This document shows positions 11,390 to 22,074 of a stretch of DNA of 64,000 nt, one piece after another. The notes beneath the pieces are model-generated. The model ran no database searches. It saw nothing but the letters and a program-made list of their open reading frames with translations, and was not told the DNA's origin. A program made the position numbers and the translations under genes. Positions within the stretch are counted from its first letter, which is position 1. The number at the start of each line of letters is the position of its first letter. Where the stretch lies: NCBI GenBank assembly GCA_030220185.1, contig JASPKZ010005705.1, forward strand, positions 362,501 to 426,500, in the 5' to 3' direction. The DNA is from Diploptera punctata. Taxonomy: Eukaryota; Arthropoda; Insecta; Blattodea; Blaberidae.

Positions 11390-12277
11390 AAAAACGAATG
11401 TTTATTTGTTCGTATTTTACGCGCTGCCATACCGTTCATCCGATTGCGATATTGCTTTTTGCAAAATGTTCAGGAGATTCCCCGGATGAACATAGGCTGT
11501 AAGAGAGTTGAGATACTCAACTCGTACACCCTTAAAATCACCCTTTGTAGTGAAAAACGTGAAAAGGCCCCTTTTTTACTGTTAAATGGCTTACGCTTTC
11601 TTAACCATCACAAATACACAAAATTAATGTACACAGAATTGAAATTCTAAAAAAAAAAAACTACAAAAAAGTCCGCGACAGCATATGACAACTCACTATA
11701 GCGATTTTTGTCTTTCATTGATGCCAAGAAGATCGGGATAAGTAGATTCCCGGACAAGCATATCAGCATACAGAGGGTATTCTTTTACGGATAACTCAAA
11801 GTAACGAGTTTTGTCTTTCGGCTCATTTATGCCAAGTACATCGGGATAAATATTTCCGGGCAACACCGGGTAATCAGCACGGGGTAACTAAAAATAAATT
11901 ACGATATGGCATTACTTATAGTGATTGTTTGACTATTAAATTTTGGAAGATGAAAATTTATTTAGTATTTCGATTGTATGAAAGGTAGTTTGGAAATGTA
12001 ATTAATTAGTTTATTGGTTGATTTAGCTGCAATAACGAAGGGAGCAAATTTACAATTATTTTTCCTTTTACTTATTCAACTGAACATAAAAACACCTTTT
12101 CGTCTTTCAGCTAATTTATGCCAAGATGATCAAGATAAGCAGATTCTTGGGCATCGCCGGGTATCTAAAAATAATAACGATATAAATTTAAAATTATGTC
12201 CTCTTACTTATTCAACTAAACGCAAAATCACATTATCATTTATTTAGACGTAGCAGCGCACGCCGGGTATTAGCTAG
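11390..12277 (+). mobile_element. Helitron-like element, non-autonomous (copy 1)
   Basis: The 5' end is A|TCTAATATATAAAAACG and the 3' end TTAGCTAG|T. This gives the Helitron rule of TC...CTAG placed between host A and T without target duplication. Just before the end is the GC-rich segment ACGTAGCAGCGCACGCC that can form the short 3' hairpin (better in the copy at 29400). The interior holds repeated blocks ATGCCAAGA.GATC.GGATAA. It has no Rep/helicase gene. Confidence 0.75.
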
Positions 12278-12286
12278 TGTATTTTT

Positions 12287-12289
<3 letters not shown>

Positions 12290-12321
<32 letters not shown>
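12290..12321. repeat. (TA)n microsatellite
   Basis: Sixteen TA units directly downstream of the Helitron 3' end. Confidence 0.9.
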
Positions 12322-12323
<2 letters not shown>

Positions 12324-12630
12324 CTTTACTCATTAGAGGATTGCCTCAAGGACAAAGTGATACAGACAATTTTCGAAATTGATAAAATACATTTTGTAAA
12401 TACAATAAAATTTTTCAAATTGTTATTGATGTGTACATACTATGAAGTAGATATTTTGTAAAGATGGTTCTTAAAATTGACATTGATCCTCTAATGGCAG
12501 CGATGGCAATTTTAGAAAGATACACTCTGTCCAAATCTAATAAATTCCAACATTTGGCTAAGAATCCTGGTATAGTACCTCTTGCCCCGATCATCAATGC
12601 TGTGACAGATATACCATCTAATTGGTATTT

Positions 12631-13183
12631 ATCATAAGTAATGCCACGAGTGATTTCCAATTTATCTGGAGAATTTGGAAATCAAGAGTTGCATTTGTTA
12701 GGACTATTTAACGAATAAAATTAAGCAGTTTACTCACAAATCATTGTTTAACTATAGTTATTTTAAAATATTTATATATTTAATGTAAACGGCGATGTTT
12801 GAAAACAAATCAGAAATGTGAGGTTATGTTCATTCACTGCTGCTTGATCATATTATTTATTGCCAAATAAAATCGCAATATTGTAAGAGTGCACCCAAGT
12901 GGAGAAATAATTAAACACATCAAACTATATATCATAATCAACATTACGGGTTATTCATTTATTTTTTTAGTAAACAACTCAGTAAAATCAAGGAATCTTT
13001 TCATTATTTACTAGGCCTATATTTAATGTATTTGTTGGAGAAAAATAATGCTTTGACCTGTTCAGAATATTAAAAAGGAGGAGCTTTCTTTATCTCAAAA
13101 GCAGGAGCTGATAAAGAGAAATCGATAAACAGCGAGGTGAAACACGACTGTCATCGGTTGTAAAACAACATTCATTGAAACAT
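12631..13183 (-). mobile_element. TH element copy 3 (truncated)
   Basis: It begins with TATCATAAGTAATGCCACG and a shortened terminal hairpin, includes GTAAACGGCGATGTTTGAAA, and breaks off after GGTGAAACACGACTG near 13183. The far end ...GAGTTAAATAGT is missing. Confidence 0.75.
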
Positions 13184-14185
13184 ATGGCTTTCTAAAATAG
13201 AATAAATATTTTTATTTTTATATTTTAATTCAGGTCTCCAAGAGCGCTAAAATTAACTATAGTTTGTTTACATGTGGAAGGGAAGAGATGTAACTTTCCA
13301 TTGTTGATATAGAATATTCACTAATTTATTTTTATTTACTTTATTTATTTTACGTGATGGAGATAAGACCATAAGGTTTTCTCTTCCACATCACCATATA
13401 CATATAGGCCTAATAAAAATTATGAATTATTCTACATGTTGATTAATAATTCATAAAAGGTATGAGCTACACAATATAGAAGTGACAACAAAGAAAGACA
13501 AAAATGTTAATAATAGTAATAATAATAACGTACAATGTTATTAAGTAATTGACTTGGTAAAGAAAGTGTATGAATAAAATAATAATAAAAGTATAGGCCT
13601 ACATGGAACACGGTTATACATTATATTATCTAAGGAATTTCATAGTATATTACTGGCAGAAACCCTGGGGCAAATTCGTTGCATCCTGAACATTTTTTCA
13701 CTGAACAGCCCTCGTACATAAATACAGATTGTTCATGATCGTAGGATTGAAACCGGAATGATTTAATTATAGCATTTTAAGTTTGGACACTCTCTGTATG
13801 TTGTACAATTTAGCATGTTCGTATTGCTGCATTCAGTATTGAATCAGTTGAACACGAATTTTCATGCAGAAAAAACATTTTGTTCTTCAGATGTTTATAA
13901 TTTCCAACTTGTTTCTAAATTGAGTTGGCAAGTTTGCGTGCCTGCAGATACTTTTTGCACAGCCTTGAAAATAATTTATATGTCCTGTTGAATTATTCTT
14001 CGTACCAGGGTGTGAAAGTGAAACATTTCAATTATTCCACATTTATCTTTGTCTAAAGATTTTTTGTCGTTATATTGGTATTTGTCATGCGCTTATTTTA
14101 TGAATTCAGAATACTTATGCATTCAAACTAAGTACAATACATACACGCTACAATACTGAAATGCAAGAATTTCTCAAACCATTGG

Positions 14186-14236
<51 letters not shown>
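13184..14236. other. no gene seen; (TTA)n at 14186-14236
   Basis: AT-rich DNA with scattered AATAAT tracts and no recognised element, ending in a pure (TTA)n run of about 50 bp. Confidence 0.6.
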
Positions 14237-14237
<1 letters not shown>

Positions 14238-14439
14238 GTATTAGTATTGTTCAGGTGTAACTATTCGTTTCAATGGAGGAAGGCAATGATTAAAAAATCA
14301 ATTGTGAAGTTATACACATAATCTATTGCATTTCTACATAACCGCCATCTAGGTGAAAACACATACTCCATCTTTCAGCTGAGAAATGAAATGTAGACTT
14401 TAACATTTAAATCGTAAACCAAATGCCTACTGCTTTTGG

Positions 14440-14815
14440 TGATACGATTCCGTAAATAAAGCAGACGTGATACGTACGTTTTCGTAGAATGAAACGATGA
14501 ATTTTTAACACTGTTTTGCGAGGGGCATTCAACTCCCTACTGAGGCGTCGAGTTGATGCGTTCGGACTATCACTGGCAATTCGAACCTGCTGCAATGTTT
14601 CTGCTGACACACGTTGTCAGCCATGACGTGCCTCATCACGCACTGCCGGTACATTTAAATTTGATTACAAGCATAGGAATGTGTGCGTTTGTTGGGGCTG
14701 GTATGCGGAATGTATGGGTAAATTTAGTTCTGGTGTCTTCATATGACAATCCGCGTATCTGTGCACAAACAATGGCAATCCGTTCTTGCACTAAGCTAAC
14801 AGTGTATACATAGGG
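14440..14815 (-). pseudogene. mariner-like transposase N-terminal fragment (DUF4817-type)
   Basis: The minus strand reads in two overlapping frames. One has ERIAIVCAQIRGLSYEDTRT then AHIPMLVIKFKCTGSA (14636-14820). The other has SAETLQQVRIASDSPNASTR then RLSRELNAPRKTVLKIHRF (14407-14610). These match the N-terminal HTH part of the mariner-type transposase found in many insects: the first HTH, a linker rich in R/G, then 'NASTRRLSREL' and the second HTH. The catalytic D/D/D part is absent. One frame change separates the pieces. The same transposase family is represented by other fragments at 17130 (C-terminal part) and 46162 (N-terminal part). Assigned from recalled family pattern, not from a search. 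Confidence 0.65.
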
Positions 14816-14869
14816 GGGAAAATAAAAGAAAAAAAGTGTTTTCATGGAAATGGATAGAGGCACTATGTG

Positions 14870-15250
14870 TATCATCATCATCTTCATTGCAGGGATTAGG
14901 AATCTTGCCTGTTTCGTCTTCATAATGTTAGAACCAACTCTTCCTCGGACGTCCCACATCCCTACTTCCATGAGGTTGATAGTTATAAGCTAGTGCTAGA
15001 ATTCTTTCGTTATTCATCCTATCCAGATGGCTCTTCAACTACCTTTATATTTATCTATTTCCTCATTTAAGTTGTATACATTCAATTCGTCTCTTATATC
15101 TTCATTTCTTATCAGCTTTTACCCTAAGAAGGAACCTCATTTCAGCCGATTGAATCGTATTTCTATATCTTTCCTGTAATATCCAAGACTCACTATCGAA
15201 CATTAATACCAACACAGCCATTATCTTATAAAACTTTTATTTTGTGTATT
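14870..15250 (-). repeat. LINE ORF2 C-terminal fragment, decayed
   Basis: Read on the minus strand, the DNA gives the character of the post-RT tail of LINE-B-like elements: conserved words for a hinge 'AVLVLMFDSES.ILQ', then basic sequence with 'HLDRMNNE'. Several frame breaks. Similar minus-strand sequence occurs at 56957-57370. Confidence 0.5.
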
Positions 15251-15299
15251 TTCGAGTTTTATTGTGGAGAGTTTTATGTACATCCTGTGTGTGTATATA

Positions 15300-16749
15300 C
15301 ACTGCTCAAAAAAATTAGGGGATATTGTAGAATAACCTATTAAGACTATGTTTTAGGAACAGTATTAGATGCAATCACTTTCTATTATTCCAAAAGAATG
15401 AAAACAAGAGTTTGAAGTCATTACATAACCTCTGTACCACACCAGATGTCAAAGAGATCCTGATTAGGAATATGGCAAACAAACAAAGCAACATTAACAT
15501 GGGTGAAAATGTTTCTTTAGTATGGTATATGGTCTCCTCGAACGGCCAGCACTGCCTCACACCTGTGTGGCATTGATGCAATGAGGTTAGGAATGAGTTC
15601 TTGGGGGATACGTGGCCACTCTTCCATAAGAGCAATGTGCAGCTCTGGAACAGTTGTGGGAGGTGCTGGTCTGCCTGCAATGCGCCTGCCTAATGCATCC
15701 CACACATGCTCAATCGGATTTAAGTCCGGGGAGGAAGCTGGCCATTGCATCGCTCCAGCATGTCGTCCACCAAGCCAGTTCTGTGGCATCGTGCATTATC
15801 GTCCATAAAAAGAAAAGAATCACCTATGGCACCAGCATAAGGCACGACAAAAGGTCATCTCTATACCTTACCGCAGTCAAAGTACCACCTTGGATGACGT
15901 AGAGGTCCGTATGTCCACCACTACTGACTCCTGCCCACACCATCAATCCACCGCCACCATATGGGTATCTTTCACGTACAAAAGCTGGATTGTTTCGTGT
16001 CCCTTTTTCTCTCCAGATGAATACACGCCGACTATCACATTCCACGTTGAATCGCGACTCATCAGAAAAAAGAACTGATCTCCATTCAGCATGCCTCCAC
16101 CCACGATGTTCCTCCGCCCAGTTTCTGCGATCTCTACGGTGTTGTGGAGTTAACCTGGTACACACCATGGGCCTACGGGCATAGATACCACTTCCATGCA
16201 GTCGATTAGGGACAGTTTGAGTTGACACCCTGCGTCCTGTTGCTGTTTGAAGTGTATTTCGCAGTTGAGTTGCATTCTGCTGTCTATTCCGACAGGCTGT
16301 TGTTGCTCTTGGTCGACCTTGTCCGGCTCTTCTGTGAACAGTATGTTCTTTGAAAATGATTCCAAAGTCTGAAAATCACGCTTTGAGACACCCCAATGGC
16401 TTGTGCCACCTCTTGTTGTGTCTGTCCAGCTTCCATCCTTCCTATGGCCCTCCAAGCCATTGGTTCAGGTAAATCACGTTGTCGAGGCATCACTCCCTAA
16501 GGCAAGTCATTCGCTAACTGAAAACTGGACTGGATTTAAAAACAGCAACAAAACATTCACCCCCACACCACCCTTTCACATCAACAGTACAGACATTGCC
16601 CTCTGGTGTGGTACCGAGGTTACGTAACAACTTCAAACTCTTATTTGCATTATCTTGGAGTAATAGAAAGTGATTGCATCTAATACTATTCCAAAAAACA
16701 TAGTCTTAATAGGTTATTCTACAATATCCCCTAATTTTTTTGAGCAGTG
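15300..16749 (-). mobile_element. Tc1-like transposon with long inverted repeats
   Basis: The ends CACTGCTCAAAAAAATTAGG (15300) and its reverse complement (ending 16749) are flanked by TA on both sides (15298-15299, 16750-16751). Homology between the two ends goes on for about 160 bp (CTATTAAGACTATGTTTT, GATGCAATCACTTTCTATTA, TTTGAAGT), so the inverted repeats are long. Length is 1450 bp, normal for Tc1 elements. One transposase gene lies between them on the minus strand. Confidence 0.92.
15527..16493 (-). pseudogene. Tc1-family transposase, frameshifted
   Basis: Cut-and-paste transposase. The N-terminus (MPRQRDLPEPMAWRAIGRME, then QEVAQAIGVSQSVIFRLWNH) is a paired-like HTH. The middle piece has RRVSTQTVPNRLHGSGIYAR and the first catalytic Asp in SVLFSDESRF, then GGGGLMVWAGVS. 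The second Asp is in a MDDNARCHRT segment near 15800. The last piece has SSPDLNPIEHVWDALGRR, so the third acidic residue is Glu (DD34E type), and ends AVLAVRGDHIPY. Pieces at 16493-16284, 16228-15824 and 15789-15517 are in three different frames, so at least two indels have killed the gene. No in-frame stop was noted within the pieces. All expected domains are present, so the loss is recent compared with other transposons in the window. Confidence 0.9.
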
Positions 16750-16756
16750 TATATAG

Positions 16757-17102
16757 TCCACCGCTGTGGTCTTGAGGTAGCGTGCTGCCTTGTCACGCAG
16801 CTGGCCCGGGTTCGATCCCGGTCGGGGCAGTTTTTCTGGGTGAGGTGTTTATCGGGCTTTTTCCTCACCTGTAAGACAAATGTCAGGAAAACTTTAAGGC
16901 CCAAACGGTCCCCGAAATCATATGGCCATCATTATCATCATCATCCTTATCATTATTATCATCAGCATCATACTTCACCGGTGTGGAAAGCAACGGGAAG
17001 CTACCACACCTACAATTCCCTAGTAAAGCAGCAACCATAGCACGAAAATGATATGATTGCAGTGAAAGACCTGCCCTCGGGCAGAATTACTGTGGATGGA
17101 TA
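16757..17102 (+). repeat. SINE A, full length
   Basis: Head CCACCGCTGTGGTCTTGAGG, B box GGTTCGATCCC, body CCTCACCTGTAAGACAAATG, GGTGTGGAAAGCAACGGG and CCTCGGGCAGAATTACTGTG, tail GGATGGATAT. It sits 5 bp from the TA flank of the Tc1 element. Confidence 0.9.
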
Positions 17103-17129
17103 TACATATATATTATATATATACACAGG

Positions 17130-17775
17130 CTGTTGCAAAAAATACACCGACAACGGAGGTGAGATAGTATATTGAGATATATTGATCATTTAAGGTACCA
17201 ATGTCTGGAAATGATGCGTTTTCACACAATGACAAGTTAGTTATGTCTCAAGATCTGTGTTAGTTCGAAGATTTTGAAGAATCATTACTTCACAACACCT
17301 CATGGGTACGGAACCAATGATACGTGGCTTCGCAATGCAATGAGGCTACAACATGACGGAGCTCCAGCTCATTTCGATTTCAGTGTGAGGAGACATTTGG
17401 ATACCACGTATCCTGGATGAGGAGGACCAGTCCCATGGCCTCCGAGATCACCTGATCTTAACCCTATCGACTACTTTTTGTGGGGCGACATGAAACAATC
17501 TGTTTATCAGACTCCAGTAGAGTCACGTATGGATCTTATAGCCCGAATGCATGCCGCTAACGAAATAATTCAAACGAGGCCAGGCGTATTTGAACCTGTA
17601 CGCAAATTACTACACCGCCGATGTACGTTCTGCAATGAGATGGAGGCGAATATTTTGAAAATTGATGTGACTGTGACAGTATTGTCAAGTATTGAGTCTT
17701 TAAATCCAACTAATGGAACTCTTGAGAAGTTAGCTACTCTTAGTGTGAAAATGCATCATTTCCGGACATAAGTAC
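17130..17775 (+). pseudogene. mariner-like element, internally deleted, with transposase C-terminus
   Basis: CAGGCTGTTGCAAAAAATAC opens the element. GTCTGGAAATGATGCGTTTT at 17202 is an inverted match of AAAATGCATCATTTCCGGAC near 17748-17768, so both inverted repeats survive. Between them the plus strand reads MRLQHDGAPAHFDFSVRRHL (second catalytic Asp), then after a stop WPPRSPDLNPIDYFLWGDMK (third acidic residue, D34D spacing plausible), then a C-terminal tail with NEIIQTRPGVFEPVRKLLHR. The N-terminal HTH half is deleted. The same transposase type is at 14440 (N-terminus) and 46162. Confidence 0.8.
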
Positions 17776-17861
17776 ATTGTTAAAAAATTATCTAATTAAA
17801 ATATAAAATTATGGAATATTTACCTAAAAGGTCTGTCTCCTCAACTTTTTTAGTTATTTAT

Positions 17862-17898
17862 CTGTAGCGCTTTCGGGACTAGTCCCATCATCAGCAGG
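17862..17898 (-). ncRNA. hammerhead ribozyme motif (type I-like) of a Penelope-like element
   Basis: On the minus strand CTGATGA (17894-17888) is followed by a perfect stem II GGGAC-TA-GTCCC, then GAAA (17874-17871). A minimal palindromic stem III AGC/GCT follows, then the unpaired cleavage base A (17865). All conserved core positions (CUGANGA, GAAA, UH) are present. Stem I (CAG/CTG) is only 3 bp near the core. Such short stem III motifs are known from Penelope-like retroelements and work best as dimers. It lies directly downstream of a Penelope-type coding fragment on the same strand, which supports the call. Confidence 0.8.
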
Positions 17899-17985
17899 AT
17901 TCAAAACTGGTGTTTCACTGAAGATCTGGTAGAGGGGGTTACACCTCCTGGGTTCGTTTTCGTTAAATCAGATGGTCGTTATTTT

Positions 17986-18156
17986 TTAACGGCTTTCAAA
18001 ATTTTCCATCTCCTCGTGTACGTTTATCTTCGCTGAATTATTTTCTCTGTGCATTACTGTCAGGGTGTTTTCAATATATAACATACGATGTCCTTCATGG
18101 ATTATGTGTTTTGCATAGCTTGATTTTCCTTCTGCGTGAATAAAGTCTCGAAAATG
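17986..18156 (-). pseudogene. Penelope-like element, C-terminal GIY-YIG region fragment
   Basis: The minus strand has an open frame of about 55 codons ending at a TAA at 17986. It reads FRDFIHAEGKSSYAKHIIHE then GHRMLYIENTLTVMHR and KINVHEEMENFESR. This is the pattern of the C-terminal end of the Penelope endonuclease: 'FA.HL...H....IE....LH...KG..LN.LEE.EI'. The catalytic GIY and YIG motifs themselves would lie upstream and are not preserved. A stop codon lies just before the phenylalanine. The short non-coding space after the stop leads to the hammerhead motif at 17862-17898. Recognised from the family pattern; not searched. Confidence 0.7.
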
Positions 18157-18185
18157 TTATTTATATCTTATAAAAGTTGACTATA

Positions 18186-18235
18186 TACACACACACACAC
18201 ACACACATATACATATATATATATATATATATACA
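18186..18235. repeat. (CA)n/(TA)n microsatellite
   Basis: A CA run followed by ATATAC and a TA run, directly before the SINE E copy. Confidence 0.9.
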
Positions 18236-18249
18236 TGATAAGAAAAATA

Positions 18250-18457
18250 AATGCCTGGACTGGTTTCGAACCCGAAACCCTAGTTCGGTACCCCAGCGTG
18301 TTATCCATTACACCACCAAACGAATCCAATTCAAACACTTATTTTTCTTATATATATATATATATATATTCTCCATTATTACTAGATGTCGCGAGAACTG
18401 GGTTCTCACTGCCACCTAGTAGCTGACTAAGAAGTTTAGTAAGCAAATTAAAAAGTA
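18250..18457 (-). repeat. SINE E, single diverged copy
   Basis: On the minus strand the tRNA-like head runs TTTGGTGGTGTAATGGATAA to a B box GGTTCGAAACC and TCCAGGCA. The body contains the unit words TCTCCATTATTAC, CACTGCCACCTAGTAGCTG and AAGCAAATTAAA of the tandem array at 8916. Confidence 0.75.
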
Positions 18458-18472
18458 TATATATATATAACG

Positions 18473-18800
18473 TCCACCGCTGTGGTCTCGAGGTAGCACG
18501 CTGCCTTGTCACGCAGCGGGCCCGGGTTCGATCCCCGGTAGGGGCAGTTTTTCTGGGTGAGGTTTTTATCGGGGTTTTTCCTCAACTGTAAGACAAATGT
18601 CAGGAAACCTTTAAGGCCCAAACGGTCCCCGAAATCATATGGCCATCATCATTATCGTCATCATCCTTCACCGGTGTGGAAAGCAACGTGAAGCTACCAC
18701 ACCTACAATTCCCTAGTAAAGCTGCAAGCATAGTATGAAAATGCTACGATTGCAGTGAAGGACCTGCCTTCGGGCAGAATTACTATGGATGGAGGATGGA
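18473..18800 (+). repeat. SINE A, full length
   Basis: Head CCACCGCTGTGGTCTCGAGG through B box GGTTCGATCCCCGG to tail ATGGATGGAGGATGGATATA. Same internal order as the other full copies. Confidence 0.9.
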
Positions 18801-19268
18801 TATATATATATATATACTGTCTCTATATTTGACTTTCGTTTTACAATAAAATTATGAATCAAGTTATTAAGTTACATCGATGTGATTCCTACCTCGGGCA
18901 TATTCAATCCTCTCCGCTTAAAGTTGGTGGGAAATTTTAAGAATGCGCAGAATGTGGAGTTATTTATTAATACGATGTCAGCTGGCACAGGCTGACGGAG
19001 AGTCCCACGCCACGCTCCGGCAAATTGAAAAGAAGATATATATATATATCATTCGCCCATTCATCAAGATACGGATTCGCTACTGCCAAACGACGAGAAA
19101 AAAAAATCGAAACATCTTACGTTTCAAACGATTACATCTAGAAACATCCGTCCTTCAGATATGTGTAAAAATGTAAAGTGTGTATAGTTGTCATTTAAGC
19201 AATGAAATCTTTATCATCATGCTCATGGTTTGGACTTTCTTTTTGAAATTCAAGACCGAGGATTTACA

Positions 19269-19303
<35 letters not shown>
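18801..19303. other. no gene seen; (TAA)n at 19272-19303
   Basis: Unclassified sequence with a short (TA)n near 19036 and a TAA run at its right end. Confidence 0.5.
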
Positions 19304-19845
19304 CCTGGTCCTCCATGTTGGGAGTTGTATGGGCTAGCTCCCCGTCTTACATAAAAATTAGGCAATGCTTAAGGTCCAAAAAATTAAAACCGGACAGATA
19401 AAATTACAATGACAAAATAATATTATAGAAGTAATAGATGAGCGAAGATTGAAATGGAATGGACATCTGAAGAGGATGGAGAATAATAGAATTCTAACAA
19501 TAATGCTGGAATTGGAATGCTGGAGGCAGAAAAGCCTGGGAACAGCGGATGCATGAAATATGAAGAAACATGATCAGCAGAGACCTAAAAAGAGAAGAAA
19601 ATACATTTGGGCTGAAGGATAACTACTGTAATGTAGAGAAAATTCTTAATAAATAATATCATCATCACGAATTTAGGCCATTTGTTGACCTGTTTCGGCC
19701 TCAAGAGAAACACCATCCAAAAGTCTTTTGAATGGACATCCTGGTCTTCTTCTTCCTGCAGGTTGATATCTTAACATTTGTTTGGGTATTCTGTGATCTT
19801 CCATTCGATGAACATGTTGTATCCATCTTGACATATAATCAGAAA
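19304..19845. repeat. LINE fragments, mixed strands
   Basis: CCTGGTCCTCCATGTTGGGAG at 19304 (plus; first 20 bases compared) is shared with 28110 and 48170, where it precedes a LINE endonuclease start. 19437-19655 (plus) reads as a decayed ORF2 C-terminus (RLKWNGHLKRMENNRIL-like). 19670-19845 (minus) is another decayed C-terminal piece. None has an open frame. Confidence 0.45.
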
Positions 19846-19989
19846 TTTTGCGGTATCCTAATGTCTGTCCAGAGATTAAAAGGTAGCACCCCTACCACTG
19901 GACTACTTAGCGTCGGGCCAGTAACCTGTCCTAAGGAACTTCAAAACTACTTTCAAGTCTCAACATGAAAATATCCAGAAGGAATTGAC

Positions 19990-20180
<191 letters not shown>

Positions 20181-20282
20181 TCTGAGAACAATTATTACAA
20201 ATAGGAATGAAATGCACAAATAAATTAAACAAAGTTTCATTTCTGGAAATGCAAGCTATTATCCATTTCATGGACTCTTTGT

Positions 20283-20795
20283 CGTTTCAAGTCGTCTTAA
20301 ACAATTTTAAAATGAAAATACATAAAACTGTTATTCTCCCGGTTATATTACATGGATGCGAAACATGCACTCTTACTTTAAGGGAGGAGAAAAGATTACG
20401 AGTATTTGAGAATAAAGTTCTTAGGAAAATGTTTGGACCAAGAGAGATGAAGACAGGCGAATGGAGAAGACTACATAACAGTGAGCTACGTGATCTTTAT
20501 AGGAAACCAGATATAATAAAACAATTAAGTCTAGTAGGCTGCGATGGGCAGGACATGTGGCACGAATGCGAAATGAAAGATAAGAATAGAAGCTTCTTGT
20601 AGGAAAACCAGAGGGAAAACGCCCAATTGGTAAGCCAAGAATGAGGTGGGAGTAAAGGATTAAGCATAATTTGAGGGAAATATATTATACAGGAGATGAT
20701 TGGAAAATATTAGCTCAGGATAGGGATGTATGGAGAGCTTATGTCCGCGCGGTCTTGAACCTATGGGTTCGATAGTGCCAGTGAGTTAGTTAGTT
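20283..20795 (+). pseudogene. LINE-A ORF2 C-terminus (post-RT region)
   Basis: The frame reads KTVILPVILHGCETCTLTLR and EEKRLRVFENKVLRKMFGPR, then EWRRLHNSELRDLYRKPDII. These are the thumb/C-terminal part of a non-LTR retrotransposon reverse transcriptase. A frameshift near 20530 and a stop (TAA in 'MRWE*RIKHN') follow. Recognisable sequence (GMIGKY-like, RDVWRAYVRAVLNLWVR) continues to 20775. The 3' end is the codon-rich GGTTCGATAGTGCCAGTGAG and a (TTAG)n-like tail. The copy is 5'-truncated, lacking endonuclease and catalytic RT. It is one of about ten LINE-A remnants here; the family is common in cockroach-type genomes as far as I recall. Confidence 0.8.
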
Positions 20796-21102
20796 ATAAT
20801 TGGGAGAGTTAAGGTGCAATATTTTCATTTCTATTAAAAAATTACAAAAAATATATACCTTAGTTCTAGCTCTTCCTTCATAGATATTTTTATATGCTAC
20901 ACGATACCCGGGCCTTACAAGGGCAGTAAGAGGATTTGATACTCTGAATCACATAAGAAGGACATGGAGGTTCATCCTGGATGAGTGATCAATTCAATAC
21001 AAGAACCACTTCCGAGACAACTCAAACATTTAAGACAAATCTCAGCATTCATACTAAAGAAAGCGAATAAGATATTGGTTAAGATATGGTCTATTCTATT
21101 AT

Positions 21103-21424
21103 ATAGTATCCTGCCTTAGGGCAGGTCCTTCACTGCAATCATAGCATTTTCATATTATGCTTTGCAGTTTTACTAGGGAATTATAGGGCTGTAGCTGCCC
21201 ATTGATTTTCACACAGGAGATGATAATGGTGATAAGAATGATGATGATGATGATGGCCAGATAATGTTCGGGGACATTTTGAGCCTCAGAGCTGAAATTC
21301 GTCTTACAGGTGAGGAAAAAAAAACAGTAAAAACTCTCACCCAGGAAGCCCGTTCCCGACCGGGAATCAGACCTGGGTCTCAAAACTGATAAGGCAGCGC
21401 GCTACCTCGAGACCACAGCAGTGA
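21103..21424 (-). repeat. SINE A, old diverged copy
   Basis: The order of landmarks is kept (GGGCAGGTCCTTCACTGCAA, TTACTAGGGAATTATAGG, CTTACAGGTGAGGAAAAA, CCTCGAGACCACAGCAGTG) but the B box has decayed and many positions differ from the other copies. Probably the oldest full-length insertion. Confidence 0.8.
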
Positions 21425-21514
21425 TATTTTTTTATACATTGGGCATCCACTTTCTTGACAAAGTTATATATGAAATTAATTAAATGAATTATCTATTTAC
21501 AATGTTCTCCCAAC

Positions 21515-21937
21515 TCCTTTCAAAAAACGTTAAACTGAATATACAGGCCTATAAAAGTATTATTCTACCAGTTATATTATATGGATGCGAAACATGGACT
21601 CTTACTTTGCCGGAAGAAAGGAGATTACGAGTATTTGAGAATAAAGTTCTTAGGAAAATTTTTGGACCAAAGAGAGATGAACAGATAGGTGCGGGACATG
21701 TGGCACGAATGGGGAATGAAAGTCGTGCATGGAAGCTTCTTGTAGGAAAACCAGAGGGAAAACGTCCAGTTGGTACACCAAGAATGAGGTGGGAGAATAA
21801 CACTAACTCTGATTTTAGACAAGTAGATTATACAGGGACCGATTGGAAAGCATTAGCTCAGGATAGGGATGTATGGAGAGCTTATGCCCGCGCGGCCATG
21901 AACCTACGGGTTCGAGAGTGCCAGTGAGTTAGTTAGA
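21515..21937 (+). pseudogene. LINE-A ORF2 C-terminus with internal deletion
   Basis: An open frame to the natural stop: LLSKNVKLNIQAYKSIILPV, ILYGCETWTLTLPEERRLRV, FENKVLRKIFGPKRDEQ, then directly GAGHVARMGNESRAWKLLVG, KPEGKRPVGTPRMRWENN and AARAAMNLRVRECQ-like ending. Compared with the copy at 36779, about 40 residues between KRDEQ and GHVARMG (the EWRRLHN...RLRWA block) are deleted, in frame. The 3' end has the GTGCCAGTGAGTTAGTTAG tail. It is 5'-truncated and not functional, though the frame is open for 147 codons. Confidence 0.82.
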
Positions 21938-22074
21938 GTTGGTCATTTATTTCAAATAAATTAACTAATAAATCAATCTCACATAAAAGGACATGTTTAC
22001 TAGTAAGAATTGCTCCATAAGGGTAATGCTATTTTCTTCTTCTTCTTCTTAAACTTAATTTGTAGGATTTTAAT

